The notes: generated by a model from the letters alone, not told the origin. A stretch of DNA of 64,000 nucleotides from Hymenobacter sp. BT559 (GCF_017571525.1 NZ_JAGETY010000005.1:124001-188000), one strand, 5' to 3'. Numbered from the stretch's first letter, positions 9,376-18,815 are shown. Program-made: numbers and translations.

Positions 9376-10767
9376 TTACTGCCCGTTGCTAGCCAGCACC
9401 TTGCACTGTGCGTATTCTGGTGCCACTTCCAGGTACACGGTGTCGCGGTTTTTCTCATACCAGTCGTCGAGCGCGCGGCTCTTTTTCTGGCTCAGCGCGG
9501 CCTGCGATATTTTCTGATAGTCGTCGAGCAGGTTGGCCTGGTGGGGTGGTGTGTTGCTCTTGAGGTAGAGAATGCGCATGGCCTCCTTGCCGTCGTCGGT
9601 GCGGTAGGGCAGGGGCGGCGTGATGTGGCCCACCTTCATCGTGTCGATGATGAAGAAGATAGCCGGGTCGAGCTTGTCGAGTGGCAGGCGCGAGCCACCG
9701 TCCTGGCGGTTGGCGAGCAGGCCACCGTTGGCCGCGGTCATTTTATCGGTGCTGAATTCCTTGGCTGCTTTTGAGAACGAAATGCTATCCTTCAAAATCT
9801 GACTGCGGATGCGGGTGAGCTTGGTAGCGGCCACGCTGGCATCGGCGGTGCCCGTCACGGGCTTCAGCAGGATGTGGCGCGTCGAATAGGAATCACCTTT
9901 GCGCTCAATGAACTGGATGAGGTGAAAGCCGAACTGCGACTCGACCACTGGCGACATCTGGCCGGGCTCCAGCTTGCGCGAAGCGGCTTCATACTCGGGC
10001 ACCAGCTCGCCTTTTTTGAAAAAGCCGAGGTAGCCACCCTGCGCCCCCGAGCCGGGGTCTTGCGAATATTGCTTGGCTAGGGCCTCAAAGCTTTCACCGG
10101 CCAGCACGCGGGCGCGCAGGTCGTTGAGCTGCGCAATGGCCGCCTGCTTGGCGGCGTCATTCACCTGCGCCGGAATCACAATCTGGCCCACTTCTACTTC
10201 AGTCGAGAAGTACGGAATGCTATCCTTGGGCACTTTGTCGAAGTATTCCTTTACCTCGCGCGGCGTGATGGCCACCTTGCCCGAAATCTGCTCCTGCATT
10301 TTCTGCTGCACCAGCTGGTCGTGCACCTGCGGGCGCAGGTCTTCCTTGAGCACCCGCACCGGCTTGTTGTATAGTTCTTCCAGCTTCTTCTCCGAGCCTA
10401 CTTGCTGCACGAAGTAGTTCATGCGGCGGTCGAGCTCGCCGTTTACCTGCGCGTCGGTCACGGTCACCGAGTCTACCTCGGCGCGGGCTATCATGAGCTT
10501 ATTGAGCACCAGGCTCTGCACAATCTTGCAGCGCAGGTCGGGCGGCAAAGGCTTGCCCTGCGCACGAGCGGCCTCCTGCGCCATAATGCCTTCGATTTCG
10601 GAGCGCAGAATAATCTGATTGTCAACTTTTACGGCAATGCCATCGAGCAGCTGCTGGCCCACCGGCCGGCTGATGCCAAGCTGAGCGTGGCTAACCTGCG
10701 GCAACGCCAGCAAGGCCCCAAAAACGACGATAGAAAGGGCGGATAAACGCCGAGCGATACGTTGCAT
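9376..10767 (-). CDS. SurA-like periplasmic peptidylprolyl isomerase/chaperone
   Basis: A 463-residue protein with a signal peptide (about residues 1-29, ending VSHAQ). A SurA-type N-terminal region follows (IAVKVDNQIILRSEIEGIM and the helical segment to about 170), then one clear PpiC/parvulin domain (about 175-285, with GGYLGFFKKGELVPEYE and FGFHLIQ) and a second, poorer parvulin-like domain (TRHILLKP ... SFSKAAKEFSTD). It should help unfolded outer-membrane proteins cross the periplasm, with prolyl isomerisation. A second parvulin gene lies 99 bp upstream on the same strand, so they probably form one operon. Confidence 0.9.
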   Translation of the reverse strand: MQRIARRLSALSIVVFGALLALPQVSHAQLGISRPVGQQLLDGIAVKVDNQIILRSEIEGIMAQEAARAQGKPLPPDLRCKIVQSLVLNKLMIARAEVDSVTVTDAQVNGELDRRMNYFVQQVGSEKKLEELYNKPVRVLKEDLRPQVHDQLVQQKMQEQISGKVAITPREVKEYFDKVPKDSIPYFSTEVEVGQIVIPAQVNDAAKQAAIAQLNDLRARVLAGESFEALAKQYSQDPGSGAQGGYLGFFKKGELVPEYEAASRKLEPGQMSPVVESQFGFHLIQFIERKGDSYSTRHILLKPVTGTADASVAATKLTRIRSQILKDSISFSKAAKEFSTDKMTAANGGLLANRQDGGSRLPLDKLDPAIFFIIDTMKVGHITPPLPYRTDDGKEAMRILYLKSNTPPHQANLLDDYQKISQAALSQKKSRALDDWYEKNRDTVYLEVAPEYAQCKVLASNGQ

Positions 10768-10866
10768 AAACTAGAGAGGCACGAGGCGGCCGAAAGGGTT
10801 GCCGCTGGTGCAGCGATAACGTTGAGGAGCGGGTAGAAAATTCGGCTGCCCGCCGGGTAAAGGCAC

Positions 10867-13242
10867 TTATTTGGTCACGAGCTTGCTCACCTCGTCCTCG
10901 TTTATCTTAACGGGGTACTGCTGACGCAATTGCTCTATCCACTGCTTTTCGAGGTAATTCTGGTAGTCGCTGGTGGCTTGGCCGCGGGCGTCGCTCAAGG
11001 CCTTGGGGCCGGGCGCTAGGGTCTGCTTCACGATGATGGCGTAGTAGCGGCCGTCGCGCTGCACGGTGTAGGTGCCGGCCGGGCGGGTGAGGTAGTCGTC
11101 CATCACCTTATTATCGCCCTTCTGGAAGGTGCGCTGCTGAATCTGCATGGCCAGCGGGTTTTGCTGGTTCAGGTTGGCTTCGAGAGTTGCGGGCGAGTTG
11201 CTGAAGAAGGCAATGCGCGTGTCGCCGGTGGCCGTGGTAGCGGCGACAGCGGAAGCGGCAGTGAGTCGGCGGCGCTCAATTTTACCGGTCTTGGCCAGGT
11301 AGTCAATGGCGGCCGTGGTGCGCTGGCGGGCTAGGGCCGGGCTTTCACCCTTGCGGATGTGCCCAGCCACCGTCACCGTTAGGGCCGTATCCTGGCTGAG
11401 GCGGCGGGCCACCTCATCGAGCACGGCCGAGCCATCGCTGTTGGCGGGCGTGGCCGTGCCAGGCTTGAAGTGCACGAGGGCCGTACCGGCTTTGCCCGCC
11501 ACGGCGTAGGGGCTAGCCCCTAGCTGGCGCTGCGCGCGGGCCAGCAGCTGCGGCGAAGCAGCCGAGATAACCGTGCCCCGCGCCCGCTGCCCAAACTGGT
11601 AGTTGGCCTGGTTGGCCATAAAGAACTTGCGCAGGCCAGCCGTGTCCTCAATGGCCTTGCTCCACACTTTCTCGTCCATCAGCTGGAAGAGCAGGATGCC
11701 ATCACGATATTCCTGCACGAGCATGCGGTAGTCTTCGTACTTGGCAGGCAGGCTAGCCTTCTCGAAGTCGGTCAGGCTCTGGTCTACGTACTGGTCGTAG
11801 AGCTGCTGCATGGCAAACTGCGGCGTGGCCGTGGGGCGGGGGCGCTGGTTTTGCTGCACAAAGGTCAGAAAATCGGCCACCGGATAGGGCTTGCCCATGA
11901 TGGTGAACAGCGGCAGCTTGTCGCCGCCGGCCTTCTTGGTCGTCTTCGAGGCCTTGGCCCCGCTAGCCGTCATGTTGGAGGCGTTGAACTTGTAATGACC
12001 TTTCACGAGCGCCGTGTCGGCCTGGGCAAAGGCTAGCTGCTTGGCGGCCGGAATTTCCACAAACTGGTCTTCCTGCCGGATGCGCTTGAGAAAAGCGGCG
12101 CGGTTCAGCTCCGAGCGCGAGTCCTTGGCCACCTTGCTTTTCAGGGTGGGCTCCATCGTAGCGAAGGGCGGCAGGGGCTGCTTCTCAATCAGCTTGATGA
12201 TATGCCAGCCGTAGGGTGTTTGCACCGGGGCCGAGATGTCGCCGGGCTTTTGCAGCTTAAAAGCTACCTCCTCAAACGACGGAATCATGCGGCCGGTGCC
12301 GAAGGGCGGCAGCTCGCCGCCATTGGGGGCCGAGCCGGCGTCTTCCGAAAACTGTGCTACGAGCTTATTCCAGTTTTCGCCCTTGCGCAGGCGGGCGTAG
12401 AGCTCGTCGATTTTCTTGTGCGCGGCGACCGAGTCGGCGCGGGGCGCCTGGGGCGTTACGCGCACCATGAGGTGGGCCACCTTGATTTCGCCCTGGGCGG
12501 CGCGGCGGTCGTTTACCTTGATAATATGGTAGCCGAAGCGCGTGCGGATGGGCTGGCTTACCTGCCCCACGGGCGTGCGGTAGGCGGCCGTTTCGAACGG
12601 ATACACCATCTGCATGGCCGTGAAGTAGCCGAGCTTGCCGGCATTTTCCTTGGCTGAGGGGTCTTCGCTGGTTGTGCGCGCTACGGTGGCAAAGTCCTCG
12701 CCGCTAGTCACACGTTGGCGCACGGCCACTACTTTCTGGTACGCGGCCAGGGTGTCGGCCGGGGTAGCATCGGGCGCCACGCGTATCAGGATGTGCGAGG
12801 CATTCACTTCCTGACCCATGCGGTCGTAGGCCTCGCGCACGAGCTGGTCGGTCACGCCCTTCTCGGTGAGGTAGGGGAGGGCTAGCTGCTGCTTGTAGCC
12901 GTCGAGCTCGCGCCGGAAAGCCTGGGTAGTGTCGAGGCCGTGCTTCTCGGCGTCGAGCACCTTCAGCCGGAAGTTGGTATACAGCGTGAGGTAATCGGTG
13001 ACGCTGGCGCGCGAGCCATAATCGGCAGCGGTGCTGTTATTCTTCTTATACACATAGGCAAACTCGCGGGCCGATACCGGGTAGGTGCCCAGCGTTTCGA
13101 TAGCGGGCCCAGTGGCTACCGGCGCGCCCAGCGCCGAGCTGGCGGGGGTAGTGGTGGCAGTGGCAGGCTTGCTGGTTTGGCAGGCGGCCAGCTGAAGCAG
13201 CGTGGCTGCAGCGGCGCCAGCCAACGGAAGGCGGGAGTGCAT
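10867..13242 (-). CDS. Lipoprotein with two PpiC (parvulin) domains and an OmpA-like segment
   Basis: A 791-residue predicted lipoprotein: the signal ends LLQLAAC with the lipid-bearing Cys at 21. Two parvulin domains follow in tandem (NASHILIRV ... FGYHIIKV, then VAHLMVRV ... YGWHIIKL), each with the GKLGYF/GGELPPF loop. The C-terminal part contains a stretch like an OmpA peptidoglycan-binding domain (VTVAGHIRKGESPALARQRTT), an unusual addition for a PpiC protein. It probably works in the periplasm or on the inner face of the outer membrane in protein folding. The start at 13242 was chosen because it begins the lipoprotein signal. It is the first gene of the pair with the SurA-like protein. 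Confidence 0.87.
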   Translation of the reverse strand: MHSRLPLAGAAAATLLQLAACQTSKPATATTTPASSALGAPVATGPAIETLGTYPVSAREFAYVYKKNNSTAADYGSRASVTDYLTLYTNFRLKVLDAEKHGLDTTQAFRRELDGYKQQLALPYLTEKGVTDQLVREAYDRMGQEVNASHILIRVAPDATPADTLAAYQKVVAVRQRVTSGEDFATVARTTSEDPSAKENAGKLGYFTAMQMVYPFETAAYRTPVGQVSQPIRTRFGYHIIKVNDRRAAQGEIKVAHLMVRVTPQAPRADSVAAHKKIDELYARLRKGENWNKLVAQFSEDAGSAPNGGELPPFGTGRMIPSFEEVAFKLQKPGDISAPVQTPYGWHIIKLIEKQPLPPFATMEPTLKSKVAKDSRSELNRAAFLKRIRQEDQFVEIPAAKQLAFAQADTALVKGHYKFNASNMTASGAKASKTTKKAGGDKLPLFTIMGKPYPVADFLTFVQQNQRPRPTATPQFAMQQLYDQYVDQSLTDFEKASLPAKYEDYRMLVQEYRDGILLFQLMDEKVWSKAIEDTAGLRKFFMANQANYQFGQRARGTVISAASPQLLARAQRQLGASPYAVAGKAGTALVHFKPGTATPANSDGSAVLDEVARRLSQDTALTVTVAGHIRKGESPALARQRTTAAIDYLAKTGKIERRRLTAASAVAATTATGDTRIAFFSNSPATLEANLNQQNPLAMQIQQRTFQKGDNKVMDDYLTRPAGTYTVQRDGRYYAIIVKQTLAPGPKALSDARGQATSDYQNYLEKQWIEQLRQQYPVKINEDEVSKLVTK

Positions 13243-13393
13243 AGACAAAGGAACAGGAATCGACCTAAATGACGTGTTAGACAACGCGCAACGCTTCAGG
13301 CACAATACTGGTGCAATTTTACGAATAAAACCTCGGCTTGCCCCGCCCTGCCGCGGTGGGGCGGGCTAGCGAGCGCGGCGGCTAGCCCTCAAA

Positions 13394-13434
13394 CGCAGCA
13401 GGCGGATGGCCTATGGTGCCGTCCGCCCGCTGCG
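13394..13434. terminator. Hairpin, possible terminator of the partner-switching operon
   Basis: CGCAGCAGGCGGATGGC pairs with GTGCCGTCCGCCCGCTGCG, with a few mismatches and a five-base loop. It lies 31 bases past the stop codon of the RsbW-like gene (minus strand), with only a weak T run, so termination is likely but not certain. Confidence 0.5.
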
Positions 13435-13465
13435 ATTATGTAGTCTGATTCTGCTTAACTAGGCG

Positions 13466-13882
13466 CTACGTAAGCACTTTGCTCAGGTGGCAAACGGTGT
13501 GCGAGTTGCGCTCAAAAAACTCGACTTGGTCCATGATGCGCGAAACCAGGGCCATGCCCATGCCGCCCTTGCGCCCCTGCTGAATGTAGGCTCGCAGGTC
13601 GGGGTTGGGCGCTTTGCCAGGGGGCAGAAAGAGCGTGTTGCCGTGGTCCTCAATCTCGATGTCGAGGCGTGGGCCAGCCAGTACCAGTAGTAAGTCCAGA
13701 AACTGGCTGGCATCCTCATTATTGGCATGGATGATAAAGTTGGCGACCACTTCATCCACCGCCAGCACCACTTGGTTGACTTGTAGGTCGTTGCGCTTCG
13801 CTTCCAGCAAAAAACCGCGCACAAAGTCGCGCACCTGCTGGAGGTTCTGGCGCGAACAGCTAATGCGGATGCGGTCTTGCAT
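13466..13882 (-). CDS. RsbW-like anti-sigma/serine kinase ATPase (HATPase_c)
   Basis: A 138-residue GHKL ATPase of the RsbW/SpoIIAB type: N-box region VVLAVDEVVANFIIHA, D box IEIEDHGN and G box GRKGGMGMALV. Proteins of this family phosphorylate a STAS-domain antagonist on Ser/Thr and bind a target, often a sigma factor. The STAS gene is directly upstream and a SpoIIE phosphatase gene comes before that, which completes a partner-switching module. No sigma factor gene is present nearby. The start is the ATG at 13882; an ATG six codons earlier is also possible. Confidence 0.88.
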   Translation of the reverse strand: MQDRIRISCSRQNLQQVRDFVRGFLLEAKRNDLQVNQVVLAVDEVVANFIIHANNEDASQFLDLLLVLAGPRLDIEIEDHGNTLFLPPGKAPNPDLRAYIQQGRKGGMGMALVSRIMDQVEFFERNSHTVCHLSKVLT

Positions 13883-13913
13883 GGGGAAGGAAAAAGCCAA
13901 TGAGTAACCAGGT

Positions 13914-13951
13914 AACTGCGTAGGTTGAGCGGCGGCCCAACCTACGCAGTT
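13914..13951. repeat. Intergenic hairpin inside the partner-switching operon
   Basis: AACTGCGTAGGTTG (13914-13927) and CAACCTACGCAGTT (13938-13951) are perfectly complementary around a ten-base loop. It lies between the STAS and RsbW-like genes. There is no T-tract. Confidence 0.85.
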
Positions 13952-13974
13952 GCTCGTTTGCTCACTTACTAGTG

Positions 13975-14304
13975 CTAAGCGGCCTGAGCTTCCTGCTCGG
14001 TCGGTACGATGGTCATGAGCGAGTCAAGCCCGAGAATCTCAAATACGTTGAAGACCTTTTCTTGCATATTGTAAAACACCAGTTTTACATTAGAGTCCTG
14101 CAGGCGCTGCAAGTGGGAGATAAATACGCCCAGGCCAGCCGATGAGATGTAGCTAAGCTTTTGGCAATCTATAAGAACCCTCTTATAATTGAGCAGCTCG
14201 GGCTTGTTGAGCTCGGTGTCGAGCACAACTGCCGAGGAGGCATCCAGCTCGCCGTCGAGCAGGAGCGTAAGAGTGGTATCTGCGGGTTGAGCGGTTACTT
14301 TCAT
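13975..14304 (-). CDS. STAS-domain anti-anti-sigma factor (RsbV/SpoIIAA-like)
   Basis: A 109-residue single-domain STAS protein. LTLLLDGELDASSAVVLD opens the fold, and KRVLIDCQKLSYISSAGLGVF contains the Ser (SSAG) that the partner kinase phosphorylates in this family. When unphosphorylated it should bind the RsbW-like kinase and free that kinase's target. The gene lies 21 bp after the SpoIIE phosphatase gene and 92 bp before the kinase gene. An ATG four codons earlier is an alternative start. Confidence 0.9.
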   Translation of the reverse strand: MKVTAQPADTTLTLLLDGELDASSAVVLDTELNKPELLNYKRVLIDCQKLSYISSAGLGVFISHLQRLQDSNVKLVFYNMQEKVFNVFEILGLDSLMTIVPTEQEAQAA

Positions 14305-14325
14305 AATAGGCCCCATACGATGGGG

Positions 14326-16440
14326 CTAGCTTTGAGGTTGGGCGGCTTTAAACTTGATAACGAGCAGCGTTTGGTCGTCGTGCAGGGGTAGGCCCTTACT
14401 AAATTCCTGCACATCGTGGCGGATGTGGCGGTTGATTTCCTCGGCCGATTGGTAGAACGACTCGCTCAGCATCTGGGCCAGGCGCTCCTCTCCATACTCG
14501 TCGCCCTCGGCATTGCGCGCCTCCAGGATGCCATCGGTGTACACGACCATGACATCGCCGGGGTTATAGTCCCAGAACTGGTTTTTGACGTGCCGCCCGT
14601 AGCTGCCGTCGCGCAGGATGCCCAGGCCCAGGCCCTCGCTGCGGAAGTAGCTGACCTCTTCTTTAATGGAGTGATAGTACAGCGTGTGGCAGTGGCCGGC
14701 GCGGGCAAAGCTAAAGCCACCCGCCTCATAGTCAATTAGATAGAAGGCGGCGGTGATAAATGACGAGCGTTCGAGGCAGTGGGTGAGCGCCTCATTAGCC
14801 TTCATCATAAAGCGCTGCGGGTCGGGGTAGCGGTCGCGGTCTTTTTTGGCCAGCGGGTTGGGCTGCATCAGGGCGTGGAAGATACCCTTCATCTGGGCGG
14901 TGTGGAAAGCCGCCGTAACGCCCTTGCCCGACACATCGCCGATGAGCACCGCCAGCCGCTGGCCCGGCAGGTGCAGAAAGTCGTAAAAATCGCCGCCCAC
15001 CTCTTTGGCCGCCTGTGCGTAGGTGCTGATTTCAAACCAGTTATCGGTAGGCAGGTGCTTCGGAATGAGGCGCTCCTGCACCAGCGCGGCAATGCGCAGC
15101 TCATCCTGCGCGCTCTGGCTGATGCGGGCCTCCTGGGCGAGCTGCAGGTTTTCGAGGCTCAGCACCGTTTGGGTGGTGAAGGTGTGCAGAATGCTCAGGT
15201 CTTCGGGGTCGAAGCCGGCCTGCTCTTTCTTCAGCAGCACCAGCACGCCGTAGTGGTGCGTGGCGCTATGCAGCGGCAGCACCGCCACCGAGCCAAAGGG
15301 CTGGCTCAAACCGGTAAGGCGCTGCGAGCGCAGCAGGTCGTTATCGACAATCTCGTCCTGTTTGCCCGCCAGCAGCGCGGGCACCTGAGTTTGCAGCGCC
15401 GCCAGGTCGGCGGAGGCTAGTTCGTGCGTTAGGACCGGCATTGGGGCCGGTTGGGGGCTAGCCACATCGGCCCGTTGAGACTGTACGCAGAGCCAGGCCG
15501 TATCGGCATGGATGGTTTGCACTGCCGACGTGAAAAGCGCCTGGTAAATCTCGGCGGCCGTTTGCCCGCGCTGAATAATTTGGCTGAGCTGCTGCAGGCT
15601 CAGGATTTCGGCCCGCCGCTGCTCATAGACATCTGCAATGGGCAGGTTGAAGAGCGTGACGGCCAGGCCCGCCACGGCGTAGAAAACCGCGAAAAATGAA
15701 GTCAGCACCAAAAATGCCTGCTGTGTAGGCGGCGCTAATAAGACGGGGTTTGTCTGGGCACCGCGCAGGTAAAATAGAAACAGCAGCAAAAAGCCCAGTA
15801 CTCCTAGTTGCAGCAAAATAGCCTGCAGCTTTTGCCCCTGACTTAGGTAGGCTACCCAGCGCTGGTGGCCGCTCAAATACACCCCAAACAGTCCTAACCC
15901 GGTAATGACGGCCACTCGCACGAAGTCGGGCGCGTTCCATACAAACAGCTGAAACAGCAGCGCTACTCCTAGCAGCAGCTCGAAAGCCGTCCACTCGCGC
16001 TGCAGCCGGGAGCTGCCGCGAAAGCTGACGAGCGAGCGCCACACGTAGAGCGTTTGCGCAAGTAGGATGATAAATAAGGCGAGGCTGATGGTGTACCCAA
16101 CAGTGGCGGTACTATCGCCCGGTAGCGGGAGGGCGTGCGCTGCGGTGAGCTGCACAAACGTTTGAACACCAACCAGCAGGCCCGTAAGCACTAGCCCGCG
16201 CCAAAACAACCGTCGCAGCACTACTAAAAAGCCATGCCCTACCAGCGGATTGGGCTGCAGGCGGGCATAGAGAAAAACGCTGGCCGCAAAGCCGCCCTGC
16301 GCCAGCAGCAGTAGCCAGCGCGGCCAGTCGGCCGGCAGGCCCAGCACAGTGCGGCCCTGGCTGAGGGTGCCTAGCAGCAGCAGCAGCCAGCACCCGGTAG
16401 CGCCAGCTAGCAGCCAAACCGAACGGCGAAATGTGGGCAT
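14326..16440 (-). CDS. Membrane SpoIIE-type PP2C phosphatase with GAF domain
   Basis: A 704-residue protein in three parts: about eight membrane helices (residues 5-270), a GAF-like domain (about 290-440) and a C-terminal PP2C/SpoIIE domain (about 465-700). The phosphatase motifs are GGDFYDFL, IGDVSGKGVTAAFHTA, VVYTDGILEAR and HDDQTLLVIKF, with metal-binding Asp residues kept. It should dephosphorylate the STAS protein encoded 21 bp downstream in response to a membrane or ligand signal. The long multi-helix sensor and GAF domain suggest two inputs. The gene has its own promoter-like element and a terminator separates it from guaB upstream. Confidence 0.92.
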   Translation of the reverse strand: MPTFRRSVWLLAGATGCWLLLLLGTLSQGRTVLGLPADWPRWLLLLAQGGFAASVFLYARLQPNPLVGHGFLVVLRRLFWRGLVLTGLLVGVQTFVQLTAAHALPLPGDSTATVGYTISLALFIILLAQTLYVWRSLVSFRGSSRLQREWTAFELLLGVALLFQLFVWNAPDFVRVAVITGLGLFGVYLSGHQRWVAYLSQGQKLQAILLQLGVLGFLLLFLFYLRGAQTNPVLLAPPTQQAFLVLTSFFAVFYAVAGLAVTLFNLPIADVYEQRRAEILSLQQLSQIIQRGQTAAEIYQALFTSAVQTIHADTAWLCVQSQRADVASPQPAPMPVLTHELASADLAALQTQVPALLAGKQDEIVDNDLLRSQRLTGLSQPFGSVAVLPLHSATHHYGVLVLLKKEQAGFDPEDLSILHTFTTQTVLSLENLQLAQEARISQSAQDELRIAALVQERLIPKHLPTDNWFEISTYAQAAKEVGGDFYDFLHLPGQRLAVLIGDVSGKGVTAAFHTAQMKGIFHALMQPNPLAKKDRDRYPDPQRFMMKANEALTHCLERSSFITAAFYLIDYEAGGFSFARAGHCHTLYYHSIKEEVSYFRSEGLGLGILRDGSYGRHVKNQFWDYNPGDVMVVYTDGILEARNAEGDEYGEERLAQMLSESFYQSAEEINRHIRHDVQEFSKGLPLHDDQTLLVIKFKAAQPQS

Positions 16441-16517
16441 AAAACAAACGGCAAAAAGAAGGTGAAGCGGCTTCGGGCTCCCCTCGCCTTCGTTACCTGG
16501 CCAAAAAAGACAAAGCG

Positions 16518-16525
16518 CAAAACTA
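16518..16525 (-). promoter_or_regulatory. Predicted -7 element of the partner-switching operon
   Basis: Minus strand TAGTTTTG fits TAnnTTTG and lies 77 bases before the phosphatase ATG. No good -33 TTG at the usual distance. Confidence 0.4.
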
Positions 16526-16568
16526 CAACGGAGCCCGCTAGGTCCGGCTAGGGGTAGGCTCTTTCCCT

Positions 16569-16619
16569 AAAAAGGCCCTAGCTGGCAGGTCAACGTATTG
16601 ACACTGTGCAGCTAGGGCC
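16569..16619 (-). terminator. Rho-independent terminator of guaB
   Basis: On the minus strand GGCCCTAGCTG pairs with CAGCTAGGGCC and is followed by TTTTT. A second small stem sits in its loop. It lies 22 bases past the guaB stop. Confidence 0.8.
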
Positions 16620-16641
16620 CAGGAAGTAGCGCGCTGATTGG

Positions 16642-18120
16642 CTAGCGGCTCGAGTAATTAGGTGCTTCGCGGGTAATCTGCACGTCGTGCGGATGGCTTT
16701 CGCGCAGGCCGGCCCCGGTGATGCGCACAAACTGAGCGGCTTGTAGCGCAGCCAGGTTGGGAGCGCCCACGTAGCCCATGCCGGCGCGCAAGCCGCCGGC
16801 CATCTGGTAGAGCACCTCGCCCACGCCGCCTTTAAACGGCACGCGGCCCACAATGCCCTCGGGCACAAGCTTCTTCACGTCGTCTTCGGCATCCTGGAAG
16901 TAGCGGTCCTTCGAGCCGTCTTCCATAGCCTCGACCGAGCCCATGCCGCGGTAGCTCTTGTACTTGCGGCCTTCGTAAATAATGAGGTCGCCGGGCGCTT
17001 CCTCGGTGCCGGCCAGCAGCGAGCCTACCATTACGGCTGCCGCGCCGCCCGCCAGGGCCTTCACGATGTCGCCCGAAAACTTGATGCCGCCGTCGGCCAC
17101 GATAGTGGCGCCGGTGCCTTCTACACCGCGGGCGGCCTCCAGCACCGCCGACAATTGCGGCACCCCGATGCCCGCAATGATGCGCGTGGTGCAGATAGAG
17201 CCCGGGCCCACACCAACTTTCACTACCTCGGCGCCGGCTTCGGCCAGGGCGCGGGCGCCGGCGGCAGTGGCCACGTTGCCGGCCATGACGGCCAGGCTAG
17301 GATATTCTTTTTTGACCAGCCGCACGGCGTCGAGTACGCCCTTGCTGTGGCCGTGAGCCGTGTCGATGCTAATGAGGTCAACACCAGCTTCGGCTAGGGC
17401 CGCTACGCGCTGGAGCAGGTCGGCGGTGACGCCCACGGCAGCGCCCACGCGCAGGCGGCCCAGGGTGTCTTTGCTGGCCTGGGGCGAGCGGCGGCGCTTG
17501 CGAATGTCCTTATAAGTCATCAGGCCGGTGAGGCGGCCGTCGGCATCTACTAGGGGCAGCTTATCCACCTTGCGGTCTTGCAGCATGTCTTCGGCGGCGC
17601 GCTGGTCGATACCGGCGGGGGCGGTCACGAGGCGGTCGAGCGGTACCATCACGGTAGTAACAGGCGCCGAAAAGTCTTTCTCAAAGCGCAGGTCGCGGCT
17701 GGTGAGGATGCCCACCAGGCGATGGTCAGCCTCCACTACCGGAATGCCACCGATATTATGCTTGCGCATCAGGTTGCGGGCATCGGCTAGGCTAGCGGTA
17801 GGCGGCAGCGTGAAGGGGTCCTGAATCAGCGCCGACTCGGAACGCTTGACGCGGCGCACCTGCTCGGCCTGCTTGCCGATGCTCATATTCTTGTGAATGA
17901 TGCCGAGGCCGCCGGCCTGGGCCAGCGCAATAGCCATCTCGGCCTCGGTCACGGTATCCATGGCGGCCGAGATGAGGGGCAGGTGCAGCCGAATGCTGGG
18001 GGTGAGCTGGGTGCCGGGGTCGCAGTCGCGGGGGAGGACCTCCGAGTAAGCGGGCAGCAGCAGGACGTCGTCGTAGGTCAGGGCCTCGAAGGCGATTTTG
18101 GGGGCGGCGTGGTCGGCCAT
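16642..18120 (-). CDS. guaB: Inosine-5'-monophosphate dehydrogenase
   Basis: A 492-residue IMPDH that oxidises IMP to XMP with NAD+, the committed step of GTP synthesis. It has the usual N-terminus ([17 protein letters not shown]), two CBS domains in the 95-215 region ([22 protein letters not shown]), and the catalytic loop [12 protein letters not shown] with the active-site Cys. [10 protein letters not shown] and the tail ([15 protein letters not shown]) are also typical. The ATG at 18120 was chosen by family length; longer in-frame starts add residues that do not fit. A TAnnTTTG element lies 37 bases upstream. Confidence 0.97.
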   Translation of the reverse strand: MADHAAPKIAFEALTYDDVLLLPAYSEVLPRDCDPGTQLTPSIRLHLPLISAAMDTVTEAEMAIALAQAGGLGIIHKNMSIGKQAEQVRRVKRSESALIQDPFTLPPTASLADARNLMRKHNIGGIPVVEADHRLVGILTSRDLRFEKDFSAPVTTVMVPLDRLVTAPAGIDQRAAEDMLQDRKVDKLPLVDADGRLTGLMTYKDIRKRRRSPQASKDTLGRLRVGAAVGVTADLLQRVAALAEAGVDLISIDTAHGHSKGVLDAVRLVKKEYPSLAVMAGNVATAAGARALAEAGAEVVKVGVGPGSICTTRIIAGIGVPQLSAVLEAARGVEGTGATIVADGGIKFSGDIVKALAGGAAAVMVGSLLAGTEEAPGDLIIYEGRKYKSYRGMGSVEAMEDGSKDRYFQDAEDDVKKLVPEGIVGRVPFKGGVGEVLYQMAGGLRAGMGYVGAPNLAALQAAQFVRITGAGLRESHPHDVQITREAPNYSSR

Positions 18121-18157
18121 AGCAACAGGGGGTTTAGCAGAAAACCTTATTGCCAGA

Positions 18158-18165
18158 CAAATATA
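18158..18165 (-). promoter_or_regulatory. Predicted -7 element of guaB
   Basis: Minus strand TATATTTG matches TAnnTTTG. A TTG lies 16 bases further upstream, shorter than the usual spacing of about 19-20. It supports the 18120 start. Confidence 0.45.
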
Positions 18166-18286
18166 CGGTGCGTTTGCCCAGCAACGCCTTCTTTTTATCG
18201 ACCAAGCCATCAACTATGCCCGTCCTGCCTTCGTTTCCTTAAGGAAGAGCCCCCACACTTTCTCTCACGCTAACGTCTTATCACTC

Positions 18287-18460
18287 ATGTTTAAGAAACT
18301 GCTTTTCCGCGCTTTGCCGGTGCTGCTGCTCGGCTCGCTCACGCTTAGCTCCTGTGTTATTCACGAACACGACCGCGGCCGGGGCTATGGCCACGGCGGC
18401 TACCGCGGCGACCATGACCATGGCCGGGGACATGGCTACGGCTATGGCTACCGCCGCTAG
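18287..18460 (+). CDS. Small His/Gly/Tyr-rich lipoprotein
   Basis: A 57-residue predicted lipoprotein. The signal MFKKLLFRALPVLLLGSL ends LSSC, so the mature protein is only about 35 residues, made of HDRGRGYGHGGY-like repeats rich in His, Gly, Tyr and Arg. His-rich tails can bind metals, but nothing here proves it. A strong terminator follows 33 bases after the stop, which supports a real transcription unit. It is divergent from guaB. Confidence 0.65.
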   Translation: MFKKLLFRALPVLLLGSLTLSSCVIHEHDRGRGYGHGGYRGDHDHGRGHGYGYGYRR

Positions 18461-18492
18461 CCCGGTATTTTGCTAGAATACAGCTCAGACGT

Positions 18493-18525
18493 GCGGTGTC
18501 GCCGGCTCGGCGGCACCGCTTTTTT
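18493..18525 (+). terminator. Rho-independent terminator
   Basis: GCGGTGTCGCCG pairs with CGGCGGCACCGC (one G-T pair) around a three-base loop, followed by TTTTTT. It ends the small lipoprotein unit. Confidence 0.85.
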
Positions 18526-18815
18526 GTAAAACAAAAAAGACTCGCCCCACGCGGGACGAGCCTTTCCAACAGGTTCCTTTTCCACAAGAAAACCAAGTCA
18601 TTGCGCCGGCTAGGCCGGGCGATACTGGTGGCTAAGCGCGGAACGAGGTTCCGCCGGCTAGGCCTGTTACAGAGCGGTAAGTAGCAAAAAGCGGACCGTT
18701 GCGCAACATTTACAATACAAAATTAACATTGAGAGGCTAGAATCAAGCTATAAAAATCGCTCAGTGCCCGACTATTCTCGCTGAACGATGGCGCCAGGCT
18801 ACTGAACGAGTAAAA
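18526..18815. other. Intergenic stretch without a convincing gene
   Basis: It contains a short perfect hairpin GCGGAAC/GTTCCGC near 18638-18654 and two copies of a CGCCGGCTAGGCC-like string. The last 130 bases are AT-rich. No tRNA fold or supported coding frame was found. Confidence 0.5.

Noticed and set aside
18526..18815. Possible tRNA or small protein (a 62-codon frame at 18496-18684)
   Set aside because: No cloverleaf could be drawn, and the frame overlaps a terminator and has no family, signal or start context.
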